Shown here: positions 22,475 through 32,570 of the stretch, one piece after another
Layout: every line of letters begins with the position of its first letter
Position numbering within the stretch: the stretch's first letter is position 1
NCBI GenBank assembly: GCA_963989385.1
Contig: OZ022499.1
Span: 77,427,903-77,491,902 of the forward strand
Direction of reading: 5' to 3'
Origin: Ctena decussata
Taxonomy: Eukaryota > Mollusca > Bivalvia > Lucinida > Lucinidae
Length of the DNA: 64,000 bases
Notes under the pieces: model-generated
The model's database searches: none
What the model was told of the DNA's origin: nothing
The model's input: only the letters and a program-made list of their open reading frames with translations
Program-made: the position numbers and the translations under genes

Positions 22475-23168
22475 GTATATAGCGGCTGTTTGAGATATTA
22501 CTTCTTTTTAGCAGTCAAGCATATTATTTTAGTCTGAGTGTTAGATAATCATGCATCTGTTAAACAGATAATGTCAATCAGAAGCATAAAAGAATGACAA
22601 TATATTACATATATGTGTTTTGAAGTGCACCTTTTTTACCAAGGCCCATGGGGGTCTTCGGTCGGGGGATTTGCCATCTCCTCTGATGGCTATTTTTATA
22701 ACCTCAAGGCTGGTCTACATTGGAGATTCTTACTTCGTGCCACATACTTTAGTCTTTTCAGTTTATATTTCTTGCCTTCAGACTTCACACATCTTAAAGA
22801 CTGAAGTATGAATGGAAGCCAGTAAACGCCATAAAGTTAAAAGTTTGCAGTCATAAAGTTTTAACCTGGCATGCAAGTTAGAAGACAGATGTGACTCAGG
22901 CTGGTAAGAAATAACAATATCAGCAAGGCTTCTGCAGTTTCTTTCAACACTGAAGGAGGCTTGATCAGCTCTGAAATGATCAGAGAATAGATAGTAACTA
23001 TACAATTGTTGCCCCACCTTTTCCTTATTCTCCCAGTTGCACATGCTCCCTCTGAAAAATGCTGTGAATTGAATACAAAACACAGGTTGATAATATCAAA
23101 CAGTTTATTCCGTATTCATGCAGTGAAACTCTAATCTGTCTCATTATGATCTGCACTGAATGCAAGTA
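22475..23168. other. Non-coding
   Basis: No gene recognised. The open frames at 22613-22811 and 22778-23083 overlap on opposite strands without family resemblance. Confidence 0.5.
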
Positions 23169-23299
23169 TAGTGAAACTTGTCACCTCTATTAAGCAAACA
23201 ACCTGTATTAAGCAAGCATGGTTCCAGGTCCCAAATAAAGCCAATGCATTGAATTTCACCTGTATTAGGCAAGCACCTGCTTGCTTAATAGGCTGACTG
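23169..23299. mobile_element. pogo/Tigger-like MITE (CTGTATTAAGCA family), copy 1
   Basis: TA-flanked; contains CCTGTATTAAGCAAGCA and its complement CTTGCTTAATAGG, ending CTGACTG-TA. A longer copy is at 29108-29271. Confidence 0.65.
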
Positions 23300-23317
23300 T
23301 AGTTTTATTAGCTGAAT

Positions 23318-23550
23318 GGGAACAATTTCAAGGGCAGCAACTCTGCCAGTTTCATTTTTTGCTTCCCTTGTAAATGGAGATGAACTCTGAAAGGAAAGAA
23401 TTTGCCATAGGAGAAATTCTTCCTTTTAAGAGTAGACCCCAGTTTGGAATGGCTTCTTTGTCCAGGGAAGCAAACAAGAAAGTCACAAGAGTTGTTCCCC
23501 TTGGTAAAATATTGAGGAAGAGATATAAGTGCATCCAATTCACCATATAA
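23318..23550. mobile_element. MITE family W, copy 4
   Basis: The best preserved copy: TTTCAAGGGCAGCAACTC, AGGAAAGAATTTGCC..GGAGAAATTCTTCC, AGAGTAGACCCCAG, AAGCAAACAAGAAAGTCAC. A right-hand fragment of the same family is at 32255-32330. Confidence 0.6.
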
Positions 23551-23603
23551 TACAGTCCCTGATTGACAGTGCTGTTACAGAAATAAAATGAGACATGCTA
23601 AAA

Positions 23604-23861
23604 AGATTTGATCTTAACGTCCACGGTAAACAACTAAGGTCATGTCGGGACGGTCAGTTTACCTAACCACACTATTCCTGGGCAGGCTTAGACCTCCTAA
23701 GCGGTTAACCAGTACTAAGTGCACATACTTTCGCCAGTAACTGACAACTGCCCTTCTTGAATCAGCGGAAGGAGAAACGAAAGTATGTGGCCAGACCGGG
23801 ATTCGAACCCAGGACCTCTGACTTACGAGTCAGGTGCCCTACCGATTGCGCTACCCGGCCC
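23604..23861 (-). mobile_element. tRNA-derived SINE S1, copy 3 (minus strand)
   Basis: Read on the minus strand: head with box A (complement of 23842-23853) and box B GGTTCGAATCC (complement of 23799-23809), anticodon region CTGACTCGTAAGTCAG, the S1 body, and a tail shortened to GACGTTAAGATCAAATC. Clear target duplications not found, so the tail end may be trimmed. Confidence 0.85.
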
Positions 23862-24104
23862 AGCAATGCTTAACCTATATGTGAACAATAAAGGCTCAGA
23901 TCAGCCTACAGATCTGTGCAGTCTGATCAGAGTATTTGCTGTTTGCACACATCAAGTCAATTGTTCAGCCAATTCCGGAATTGAACGTATATCGTAGATA
24001 TCGGCAAGAATGTCCAATTGACACCAAGTGTGGACTTTAAGAAATCCACAGAGTCACAAAAATGCAGGCTGTAGCTAGGTTGCACGGGTTCACAGAGTGG
24101 TTGA

Positions 24105-24210
24105 GTCATCCCAGCAGACACATGATGTTGAAATGACGTCGCACTGACGTCAATGTGACATCATCATGTCACATCAACGTCAGTTCGACGTTATTACAAA
24201 TGGAAAATTA
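24105..24210. mobile_element. Palindromic MITE Q with TGACGTCA motifs
   Basis: CCAGCAGACACATGATGTTG, AAATGACGTCGCACTGACGTCA and an inverted continuation CATCATCATGTCACATCAACG. The same arms flank element C1 at 40500-40543 and 42300-42355. Confidence 0.55.
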
Positions 24211-24451
24211 AATGTTTTAAGGTGTCCTAATACTTAAGTACATTATGGTAACTTAAGCCCTTTTGGCATGACATTGCTCAAAATGCCTAAAGGTTTGTGG
24301 TGTCCCAAAGTTTACAGTATGTACAGTTCAAGTGTATTATCCCACAGCATTCTGGGTATTTTTTGTCTGCTGAAATTTAGTCTGCATCAAAAATCAAGAA
24401 TATTTCGACACTATTGGTCTAACTAACTCTTGTAGAAATGATGTCAAGGCA

Positions 24452-24518
24452 GCAAACAGTTTGGATCACAGATCAGACCCCACGTTTGTGGGGCCTGATC
24501 TGGATTCAAACTGTTTGC
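24452..24518. repeat. 67-bp hairpin H7, GACCCCAC core
   Basis: Arms GCAAACAGTT / AACTGTTTGC, which remain complementary to each other although both differ from the family consensus; core GATCAGACCCCAC..GTGGGGCCTGATC. The only copy with this core here. Confidence 0.85.
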
Positions 24519-24519
24519 C

Positions 24520-25360
24520 CAGATACCCCTGAAGGGGTATCCCGCATGGAAGGGTTTATTGACGCTGTGAATAGCATTCAGAAGGCTACTGGCGTGGGCA
24601 ATTACATCTTTTTGGAAAATGTCTTGGACAATTTCTGAAAATGGAAAAAAAAAGCATGATGAATTTATTATATGATCAATAAAATCGTTTTAGTGGCTTA
24701 GAGGCTTATTAAACACTACTTCATGTTGCATGGTTTGTGACTTGAAGTCTCAGTGTTGCATGGCTGTACTGTTATGTGTGGTTTGTGAAGGAACATCAAC
24801 CAAAATTTGATGCCAACTTTACTAAAATGACAGACCTTTCCACTGATAAAGAAAAGGAATTATTGATTTTTTTTGGGGTGAACATGAAGTGCTATTGAAC
24901 AGTAAACAATTCGTATTAAAAGAATTATTGACTTTTCGTTGAACATGAAGTGTTATTGAACAGTAAACAATTCGTATTGACCTCAGCTCCACATTGGTCA
25001 ATATGAAACATACTGTTCAATAACATTTCATGTCCACATCAACAAAAGTCAGTATTATATCACATGACATGGTCAAACCCATAGATTAGTGCACTATGCA
25101 AACAGTAAAGTTCCAGACCAGCCTGCACTGATCAGATTCTGCATGTTTCTATACTGACTCAAAAAAGAAACGATACCAGCTTCTGAGTAAATTTGTCAGT
25201 CACCTAGTGATTGTTGAACAGAAATACGACTTTCGATGCATCAAGCAGATATTCAGCTACCGACCACAGAAAAGTCTTGAAACCAAAACTTTCCGTTGAA
25301 GAGTTATCTTGCAATATTTATCTGGAGTGTTTTGGGTCATAAGATGAAAATGTGCATGCA
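24520..25360. other. Non-coding with short inverted repeats
   Basis: Contains a repeated and inverted phrase GAACATGAAGTG.TATTGAACAG (24883, 24942) and its complement near 25008-25040, which could form a foldback, plus a weak hairpin remnant near 25095. No gene recognised. Confidence 0.45.
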
Positions 25361-25364
25361 CATA

Positions 25365-25602
25365 TGAGCCACGACACGAGAAAACCAACAATGTGGTTGT
25401 GCGCCCAGCGCAGACTCAGATCAGCCTGGGCATCCGCCCAGTCTGATCAGAGTCTTCGCTGTCCGCATGGTGGTAGCTCAGTCCCTTAGCTACCCTTTAA
25501 GCACTTAGCGACGAGTCTGACCGGACTGGGTGGATGCCCAGGCTGATCTGAGTCTGCGCAGGGCGCACAACCACATTGTTGGTTTTCTCGTGTCGCGGCT
25601 CA
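25365..25602. mobile_element. Palindromic MITE family P, copy 3
   Basis: Well preserved; arms TGAGCCACGACACGAGAAAA / TTTTCTCGTGTCGCGGCTCA with flanking CATA / TATG. The central sequence GGTAGCTCAGTCCCTTAGCTACC is inverted relative to copy 1, as can happen by flipping within a palindrome. Confidence 0.9.
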
Positions 25603-26089
25603 TATGTTAAATCTTTACTGCAAGTTACAGGTAATTGGGAGTGGACCATAAAATCACATAATTTTCTCAGCGTCTTCTAATCAGACATTACAGGTGAGGT
25701 TTGAACCTCTGAAGCTCTCCTTCTAAACTGCTTAATAGTCATTGTCCCCATATGGCAAGATGATAAGTTTTGAAGAAAAGTCACACTCATAAAACTTCTA
25801 AAGATTTCAATTTCCTGTGGAGTTTCTATTGTAAGTGACATTAAACACAGTTTCTTTTACATGAAGGAGCTTACGTCGTGGATCTTATTCTTCTTAATGA
25901 AGCGGTTAAATTTCACAAATTCTTTGCATTCTAACAGCTCAAACATCTATCGCATTGTAGCAAAGTACAGCTTGGGAACATTTGTCGTTGTAGAGAACAT
26001 GTTTGACTTTAAAATCCAGCAATTTCAATGTTTTGTTCTGAGAAAATGATGGATGACCCCTGTAATGTTGAAAGCATCCTTGTAAAATA

Positions 26090-26236
26090 CTAACGGCTGT
26101 ATTCTAAGACCTCACTCACCTGTGAGCGACTCAATTTATAGCCAGAGGGAGGATTATCCCATTGAAATTTGAGCAATATTCAGGATTAACTCAATGAGTG
26201 TAGCTGGAGCTACGTTCTAGAATACAGGCGTTAGTG
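26090..26236. mobile_element. Inverted-repeat MITE (CTGTATTCTA ends)
   Basis: TAACGGCTGTATTCTAAGAC at left and TTCTAGAATACAGGCGTTA at right are inverted copies 147 bp apart; the interior has AGGATTATCCC and a GGATTAACTCAATGAG relative. Resembles, loosely, the 59094 element ends. Confidence 0.6.
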
Positions 26237-26619
26237 TAAGAACAACAAATCAAATTCGACTGTAGCAGAGACAAATGGGCACTCTTTCTTGAAAAAATTA
26301 AAGTCTTCGACCTTTGCTCCTGTCGTAACCACAGTAAGACAATACAGTCGTGTATCGGAACTTGTTTGAGTCAGTATATATTCGTAGACTAAAATTTAGC
26401 TTCAAACTCAAGGTTTAGAAAAAAAAATCTATATTAATTAGTTCAGCTGTACTTCAACCTAAAATCAACACTGAATCAACATCTAATATGAACATTTGAT
26501 CAATATTTGTATATAAATCTATACATAAATGCTATAAACGTTGATTCAGCATTGGTGTTTGGGCTGATCAACCAACAAACCAATTTTTATCAAGTTTCAA
26601 TGTTTATTCAGCGTATATA

Positions 26620-26835
26620 CAGTCAACACTCGATATCTCGAACACTGATATCTCAAAATACCCTCTTACTTTAAACAATATAATTTAGACCAATTATCTA
26701 TTTTTATTTACATTTCAACTCCTCTTATTTTAAACTGCTGATGTCTCAAAGTGGGTTTTCTGGGACCAGAAAGTTTACTTTGAGATATCAGTAATTTGGG
26801 ATGAACTTTGGCTTTGAGATATCGAGAGTTGACTG
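26620..26835. mobile_element. pogo/Tigger-like MITE T, copy 1
   Basis: CAGTCAACACTCGATATCTCG at left, ATATCGAGAGTTGACTG at right, TA on both sides (26618-26619, 26836-26837). 216 bp. Internal inverted motifs TTTGAGATATC recur. Three further copies at 29650, 45259 and 60817. Confidence 0.85.
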
Positions 26836-27134
26836 TATATATATAAAGAAGCTTTACCTCCACGTTTTGTTTCTTTGATAATTTCTTATAACATATACAA
26901 TAAATTCCGAGACAGTTCCCGCCCCACTGGCCCCTTTTGAAACATGTAAGAAAGCACCGAAATGGTTTTGGACATCCTAGGTCAGCATCTGTCCAAGGCA
27001 GAACTGTAAGAAAAGTTACCATAATTCTTCGGTTCTCGAAGATGGAGATTTTACAATCCCAAAATCTAAACCTGTCTTATATAAGATGGCTTTAGATGTT
27101 TGGAATTGTTTGGAAGGGAAATAAGTCAGATCTA

Positions 27135-27407
27135 GCCGGGCCGGGTAGCGCAATCGGTAGGGCACCTGACTCGTAAGTCAGAGGTCCTGGGTTCGAATCC
27201 CGGTCTGGCCACATACTTTCGTTTCTCCTTCCGCTGATTCAAGAAGGGCAGTTGTCAGTTACTGGCGAAAGTATGTGCACTTAGTACTGGTTAACCGCTT
27301 AGAAGGTCTAAGCCTGCCCAGGAATAGTGTGGTTAGGTTAACTGACCGTCCCGACATGACCTTAGTTGTTTACCGTGGACGTTAAGCATCAAATCAACCA
27401 ACCAACC
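27135..27407 (+). mobile_element. tRNA-derived SINE S1, copy 4, intact with 12-bp TSD
   Basis: A tRNA-like unit of 73 nt at 27139-27211 pairs an acceptor GGCCGGG with TCTGGCC; box A TAGCGCAATCGG at 27146-27157 and box B GGTTCGAATCC at 27190-27200. The anticodon position reads CGT (Thr-like), but the anticodon stem is shifted by one base. The tail ends AAATCAACCAACCAACC. Exact 12-bp duplication AAGTCAGATCTA at 27123-27134 and 27408-27419. It interrupts an AAGACAGGGTTT-type MITE, whose halves flank it. Confidence 0.93.
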
Positions 27408-27549
27408 AAGTCAGATCTACATTTTTGGGATTGTTTGGAAGGGAAAAATTCATCTTTTGGCAGAAGTTTATAAGACTGATTTAGATATTTGGGGTCATTC
27501 TTTGTAGGGGAAATAGCCACATAATACAGTAATGTATGACAAAATAAAG

Positions 27550-27795
27550 TGAGCCATGGCACGGGAAAACCAACAACGTGGTAGTGCGCCCAGCGCAGAC
27601 TCAGATCAGCCTGGGCATCTGCCCAGTTTGATTAGACTCTGTGTTAAGTGCTCAAAGGGTAGCTAAGGGTCTAAGCTACATCCATGCAGACAGCGAAGAC
27701 TCTGATTAGACTGGGCGGATGCCCAGGCTGATCTGAGTGTTCTGGGCACACAACCACATAAAGACACATCGTTGGTTTTGTCTTGTCGCGGCTCA
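27550..27795. mobile_element. Palindromic MITE family P, copy 4
   Basis: Arms TGAGCCATGGCACGGGAAAA / TTGTCTTGTCGCGGCTCA; the right arm has an extra ACATAAAGACACATC-like segment, so this copy is somewhat longer and less symmetrical. Confidence 0.8.
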
Positions 27796-27799
27796 AATG

Positions 27800-28660
27800 C
27801 AATTTCATTTCCACAAGCATAGAAATAAAAAAATTGTCTTCTGCACATTGTTAACTGAAATCGACTCATTTGTATTTAAACCATATTTGTGCTCAGTGTT
27901 TTGCTTTTAAAGATATACTCCTTTGCCATTTCACCATTTCCAAATAAAATATTTTACTAGATTTGTTAGATATTATATCATATCTCTACTTCTTGGTGAA
28001 AGTTTATAAAAAAATGTTCTGATATAAGATAATTATGAATTAAAAAGACTAGTTCAAATTGTTTATGCAAATCAGCATAATTGTCAACCAGTAAGAAAAT
28101 TCAAACTAAGTCTTGTGATCACACGATGATCCATATCCAGGTATTTTCGAACTCGGTCCCCGATTCTTCCAGATTTCTTATATTTTTTTGTTCAAAATAT
28201 ATTCTATTGCAATGTTACACCCTAAACAAATAGGTAATAGTCAGTTTGGACTATTCAATATGTGCTGTCAAGTAGATATTCTTAAACGTGATATTGTATT
28301 TTTTAAAATAGATAATGATTAATATTTTCTACTGCAACCAAAACACAGAATGCTTTGTCCATGGAAGCAATATTACACCACAGAGGTTGCTTTCCTTTGT
28401 GGAAATGGAAGAAAATAATGACATATCTGTTAAAAAAATAAAGCATACCGCAAAAACTAAATTAACTTACAGGCTCCAATGACTAGAATTTCACAAAGTA
28501 GAGTGATAATTCTCATTTTCTCAATAGTTCTATTGTTCCATAGCCTTGTTTGTTTACTGCCTCATTTTCCTCTGAAAGTTTCGAAAATGTGACTGAATTT
28601 TTCTACGTCATCTTGCCAAAGTATCATCGTGATGAAGGTAATAGAATACAATTAAATGTA
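27800..28660. other. AT-rich non-coding
   Basis: No gene or named repeat seen. Confidence 0.5.
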
Positions 28661-28764
28661 CAAATCTAAAAAATGTGACACCTAAAACAATTGCCGTAAT
28701 TGCCCTAAAATGGAACAGATTGGTTTTACAATTCAATAATTCATCCAGAAGTGCTGATGGAATG

Positions 28765-28831
28765 GCATTCAGTGTAGACTCTGATTAGACTGCTCCTTAG
28801 GAGCAGTCTAATCTGGGTCTCCACTGTTTGC
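28765..28831. repeat. 67-bp hairpin H8, GACTGCTCC core
   Basis: Core GATTAGACTGCTCC paired with GGAGCAGTCTAATC: the change from GATC to GATT is compensated on the other arm, keeping a perfect stem. Left flank from 28660 matches the flank of H2. Confidence 0.85.
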
Positions 28832-29107
28832 TCAGATCTACCCGTCCCAACACTTAGAATTTTTACAGCAGCGTGTCGAATATTAATGTGGCCTACATAT
28901 TCTTTCACGGCACACCAGCACACTCTCTATTGTTGTGAAATAGAATGCAGATTGTGAGTCCAGAAAATGCAATTTAGACACCCTTGTCATGATAAAATTT
29001 AATGAAAAGGGTAACTAATATCGTGATATCAACTTGATATCTATGTCATCGGATGATATTATGAAATGGTAGGTATGTAGTCCCTCACATAAAAAATAAA
29101 AATAATA

Positions 29108-29271
29108 CAGTCCAACCTGTATTAAGCAAGCACCAATGGGAGAATCAAAGACTGCTTGCTTAAGACAGGTGCTTGCTTAATACAGGTCTATTTCAATGTA
29201 TTGGCCTGTTTTGGGAACTGAATACGTGCTTGCTTAATACAGGTTGTTTGCCACTATGACAGGTTTTACTG
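29108..29271. mobile_element. pogo/Tigger-like MITE (CTGTATTAAGCA family), copy 2
   Basis: CAGTCCAACCTGTATTAAGC at left, GACAGGTTTTACTG at right, internal CTTGCTTAATACAGG three times. Left TA at 29106-29107; the right flank is CA, so one side of the duplication has changed. Confidence 0.7.
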
Positions 29272-29283
29272 CAATAATAATGA

Positions 29284-29306
29284 TAAAAAAAAAAAAAAAA
29301 AAAAAC
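29284..29306. repeat. Poly(A) tract
   Basis: A run of about 21 A before a SINE fragment. Confidence 0.95.
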
Positions 29307-29324
29307 AGTCTTAAAAATCTTCAA

Positions 29325-29403
29325 AGTGCTAAGTGCACATACTTTCGCCAGTAACTGACAACTGCCCTTCTTGAATCAGCAGAAGGACAAACGAAAGTAT
29401 GTG
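29325..29403 (-). mobile_element. SINE S1 body fragment
   Basis: Only the middle hairpin part (GTGCACATACTTTCGCC..CGAAAGTATGTGG) is present, without tRNA head or tail. Confidence 0.8.
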
Positions 29404-29649
29404 GATATCGAGCGGGTAGACTTTATTGTATTACCTTAATATCATATTAGTATCATATTATTGTAGATAACACAGATTTAAGAAATATAAATTAGTAGCT
29501 GCATATATATTCCATGCAAACTTGCAAACATGTGAGAAATATTATTACTTTAATGAATGATCCTCATTTTTCCCTGTGTTCATCTCTAACAGTTTCAGTT
29601 CTGAAAATGGCAGTTCGAGATTTGTTCTAGCATTTAAAATCATCATATA

Positions 29650-29854
29650 CAATCAACTTCCGATGTCTCGAACACTGATATCTCAAAGTGTCTTCTTATA
29701 TCAAAGAATATATTTCCATTTCTTATTTGCATTTCGAATCCTGTTGTCTCGACCTTCTGATATCGCAAAGTAAGTTTTCTGGTACCAAAAAATTTGCTTT
29801 GAGATATCGGTGGTTTGGGCTAAAGTTCGACTTCGAGACACCGAGAGTCGACTG
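29650..29854. mobile_element. pogo/Tigger-like MITE T, copy 2
   Basis: CAATCAACTTCCGATGTCTCG at left and GACACCGAGAGTCGACTG at right, TA on both sides. Contains ATATCAAAGAATATATTTCC as in copies 3 and 4. Confidence 0.85.
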
Positions 29855-30270
29855 TATGTAACTCTGAATGGGAACATTAAAGTACTTCCTTTAATTCTAC
29901 CGGCTCGATATCCATAAAAGTTGTTATGTATTTAGACACAAAACACAATAATGTTGAAACTCAATTTTTCCATTGACAGCCAGTGTTAACAATTAAGCTG
30001 ACACAGCAACCAAAGTTACTAACTAAACGGATTGTCACAAAAACAGGATTTCTAGAAGCTTACACATTGAGCTTTTCTGCAAAGTTTCAGCTTTTCTAGC
30101 CTTATGGTTACTGAGAAGTTGATTTTTTAAAATACTTTTCCATTTTGGGAGTTTAGTTAAACCATTTAAGCGGTTTGCACAAAAGTAAGCCTTCGTAAGG
30201 AATAGTTCTGTGAAAGATTTGTCATGCTAGCTGCAATACAGGGGCAGTTAAAGCCAGTTTTCAAGTTTCC

Positions 30271-30500
30271 CAGGGGTTGGTCAGGTGGTGCGATGGTGCT
30301 GTGTGTAACTTCCAGTGCCGGGGCGTCCCACTGATTGGAACATTGTAGGGCAAGGGTCTACTGTGCTTGCAGTAGGTGCGGGTTGTTTGGACATTTTTCT
30401 CTCGTCTATCATTTCCCCTCTTTCTCCCTCTCTGGGAGACGGCCCGATATAGACTAAAATACTGTCTCAAAGGGCCGTTAAACCCAAAACAATCAATCAA
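30271..30500 (+). mobile_element. SINE-like element S2 with (ATCA)n tail
   Basis: A 230-bp unit beginning CAGGGGTTGGTCAGGTGG, with TTCCAGTGCCGGGGCGTCC, GGGTCTACTGTGCTTGCAGTA and TCTCTGGGAGACGGC, ending GGCCGTTAAACCCAAAACAA with ATCA repeats. Flanked by TCAAGTTTCC (30261-30270) and TCATGTTTCC (30501-30510), a 10-bp duplication with one mismatch. Box A- and box B-like signals are weak, so the promoter origin is uncertain. A second copy is at about 53425-53655. Confidence 0.75.
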
Positions 30501-30734
30501 TCATGTTTCCAATAGACTGTTAATTGTAATTTTAAGTTGCCATAGCAGCCAAATTACTTGGCAGATTGGTATGTGAAACAGTTCTGTTGTAGAGGCTTAT
30601 GCTTAAAATATATCTGCAAAGTTTCAGGTTCTCCAGTCTAATGGCTGCTGGGGTGGGGGTGGGGATTTTGCAGAGTATTTTGTCATGGTCAGTATTTCAG
30701 TTGCTATGACAAACAAGCTGAGTAAGTAGATGAC

Positions 30735-31345
30735 TATTTTTCTATTCTATCCCATTACCTTAATATGTCGTTGGGGCACCACAGATGACTTTGAAACAAT
30801 CCCTTTCCACATTGTCCTGTTTTCAGCTGCCCTGGTTGAGCTGGCAAAATCCATCCCTGTCCACTCTTTGATATTGTCTTCCCACCTCTTCTACTGTCTA
30901 CCTCTTTTTTTTCCTTTCACTGTACCCTTTAGAATCGTCTTTGCTAAACCAGAAGACCCCGAGACGTGGCCAAACCACCTTAGTTTCCATTTCTTGACCA
31001 GCGTCAGGAGTTCATCATATTCTCCAATGGCTGCTTGGATCTGCGAACCTCCTCATTGGTTATATGGTCATTGTACTTAATGTGCAGTAATCTTCGGTAG
31101 CATCTCAAAGGCCCGCGTTTTTTTCTCTCTAATTTTGCTGTCAAGGTTCACGATTCACAGGCATACAGAAATATGGAAATGACAAGGGAGCGCATAATTT
31201 TCACCTTTGACCCAAGAGATATGTTGTTATCTCTCCAGATTGATTTCAGCTTGGTAAGAGCTGAAGTGGCTTGTGCAATCCTTGAGAGAACCCCCTGTTT
31301 TGAGCCATCATCCATAGATATGTCTGATGCAGTTTATGCTTGGTA
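30735..31345 (-). pseudogene. Decayed non-LTR retrotransposon, reverse transcriptase C-terminus
   Basis: Read on the minus strand, three frames together give recognisable pieces of the end of a LINE reverse transcriptase: KIMRSLVISIFLYACES followed by a stop where Trp is usual, then FEMRCYRRLLHIKYNDH and ITNEEVRRSK, and farther on a KRRGR-like basic stretch. ACES-W-T then AFEMxCYRRLLxIxxxDH is characteristic of the thumb and post-thumb part of RTE-like and related LINEs. At least three stops and several frame changes show it is dead. No endonuclease or 5' part is present, as usual for 5'-truncated copies. The shorter forward-strand frame at 30730-31080 is a shadow of it. Confidence 0.75.
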
Positions 31346-31349
31346 AAAA

Positions 31350-32335
31350 AGCTGAATAATCATTTGCAAAGCTTCCGCATTCTTTTGTGACTGCGATCGG
31401 TTCATGTTTCCAATCATTTTCGCCAAGTCATACATACAATCAAACAATCGCACATTGCATCAGCATGTTTGAAGTGGACTTTGCGTCCAGCAGCAGTAAA
31501 TGCACAAAGTCTACATGTACTTGGATAAACTCCATTACCGTAAAAATTTTAAAATTTGGGGCACCCAAAACTTATCGCCCCAATTGTCCTAAAATGGAAG
31601 TTTTTTTTTCTTTTTTTTTTAACAATGCAGAAGTGCGTCTAATAGATGCAGATGGTAGTGCCATGTTAAGATTTTTGATGTCACTGGCCGGATTTGAATC
31701 CTCTAGGATGCGCCGTCAATCAAAATATTTACCATGAGTTATGCCTCCACTCTGGTTGAAAAGACAAAAGCCACCTGCATTGCAGAGAGAAATATCACAA
31801 TTCTGTAGATAAACTGAAGAAGTTTTAATGCCAATAGCATCGGTATTACGAAACAGTGACGTTCTTATAATTTCGCAAAAACATGGTTTGCATTTATCAA
31901 ACGGGAAAAATTAGGTCGCAATGATATATATGATAAATAGATTATGATCTGGCAATTTTCATATCGTAACCCGTATCAACCCTCCACTACCATCTCAGCC
32001 CTCGACTGTCATAGCAGCCGTCGGGCCTTCGGCCCTCGGGCTGATGTGGGAGTCTCGGGCTGATATGAGAATCTCGTGTTGATACGGGGTATGATATGAA
32101 AATGGTCATACGATAATCTCTATGAATCAAACATAACCGCAAAATAATAACATTGTCAGCTATTTTTTTAAACTTTTTATAAAAAAATATATGCTGCATT
32201 GCTACTTTCAAACTGAGTATTTTACAATAACATTTCCTAAGGCAAATAGCACACAGAAAGTCAAAATTTGTTCCCCTTTGCTAAAGTAGTGGAAAAAAAA
32301 AAACGTGGAGACATACCCATACACCTTAAATATGT
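31350..32335. other. Non-coding with small palindromes
   Basis: Contains a hairpin-MITE flank relative at 31545-31600, a near-symmetrical stretch at 31955-32105 (CATATCGTAACCCGTATCAAC.. against TTGATACGGGGTATGATATG), and a W-family right-end fragment at 32255-32330. No gene recognised. Confidence 0.5.
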
Positions 32336-32339
32336 ATTA

Positions 32340-32570
32340 GGGTCAAGTCAGGTAAATTCGGACAGCAGGTAAATTCGGACATGCCATTCCAAACAGCGAA
32401 AATCCAGATGAGACGGCTCATGATGAGCCGTCTCATCAGGATTTTCACTGTTTGCCCAGGTTTTTTTTTATTGTTTTAATTCCAAACAACTGACATATTA
32501 AGGAAACAATGTCACTGTCCGAATTTACCCGCTGTCCGAATTTATCCGACTTTACCCTATAATATAAACC
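32340..32570. mobile_element. MITE with GGTAAATTCGGACA ends enclosing hairpin H9
   Basis: Second copy of the 4308-4506 element: outer arms GGTAAATTCGGACAGCAGG and CCGCTGTCCGAATTTATCCG, inner 67-bp hairpin at 32389-32455 with core GATGAGACGGCTCATGATGAG. Left arm CCAAACAGCG, right arm CACTGTTTGC. Confidence 0.8.

Noticed and set aside
24438..24638. A coding exon after hairpin H7
   Set aside because: Nearly half of the frame is the hairpin itself; the remainder (to TGA at about 24638) has no recognised similarity or splice signals.
27139..27211. A genuine tRNA-Thr (CGT) gene
   Set aside because: Acceptor, T-arm and both promoter boxes fit, but the anticodon stem is displaced by one base, and the unit continues into a SINE body and tail with target duplications. 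The same holds for 8964-9038 (CAT) and the minus-strand copy near 23790-23861.
30730..31080. A forward-strand 116-residue protein
   Set aside because: It is antisense to the decayed reverse transcriptase, which explains the open frame.
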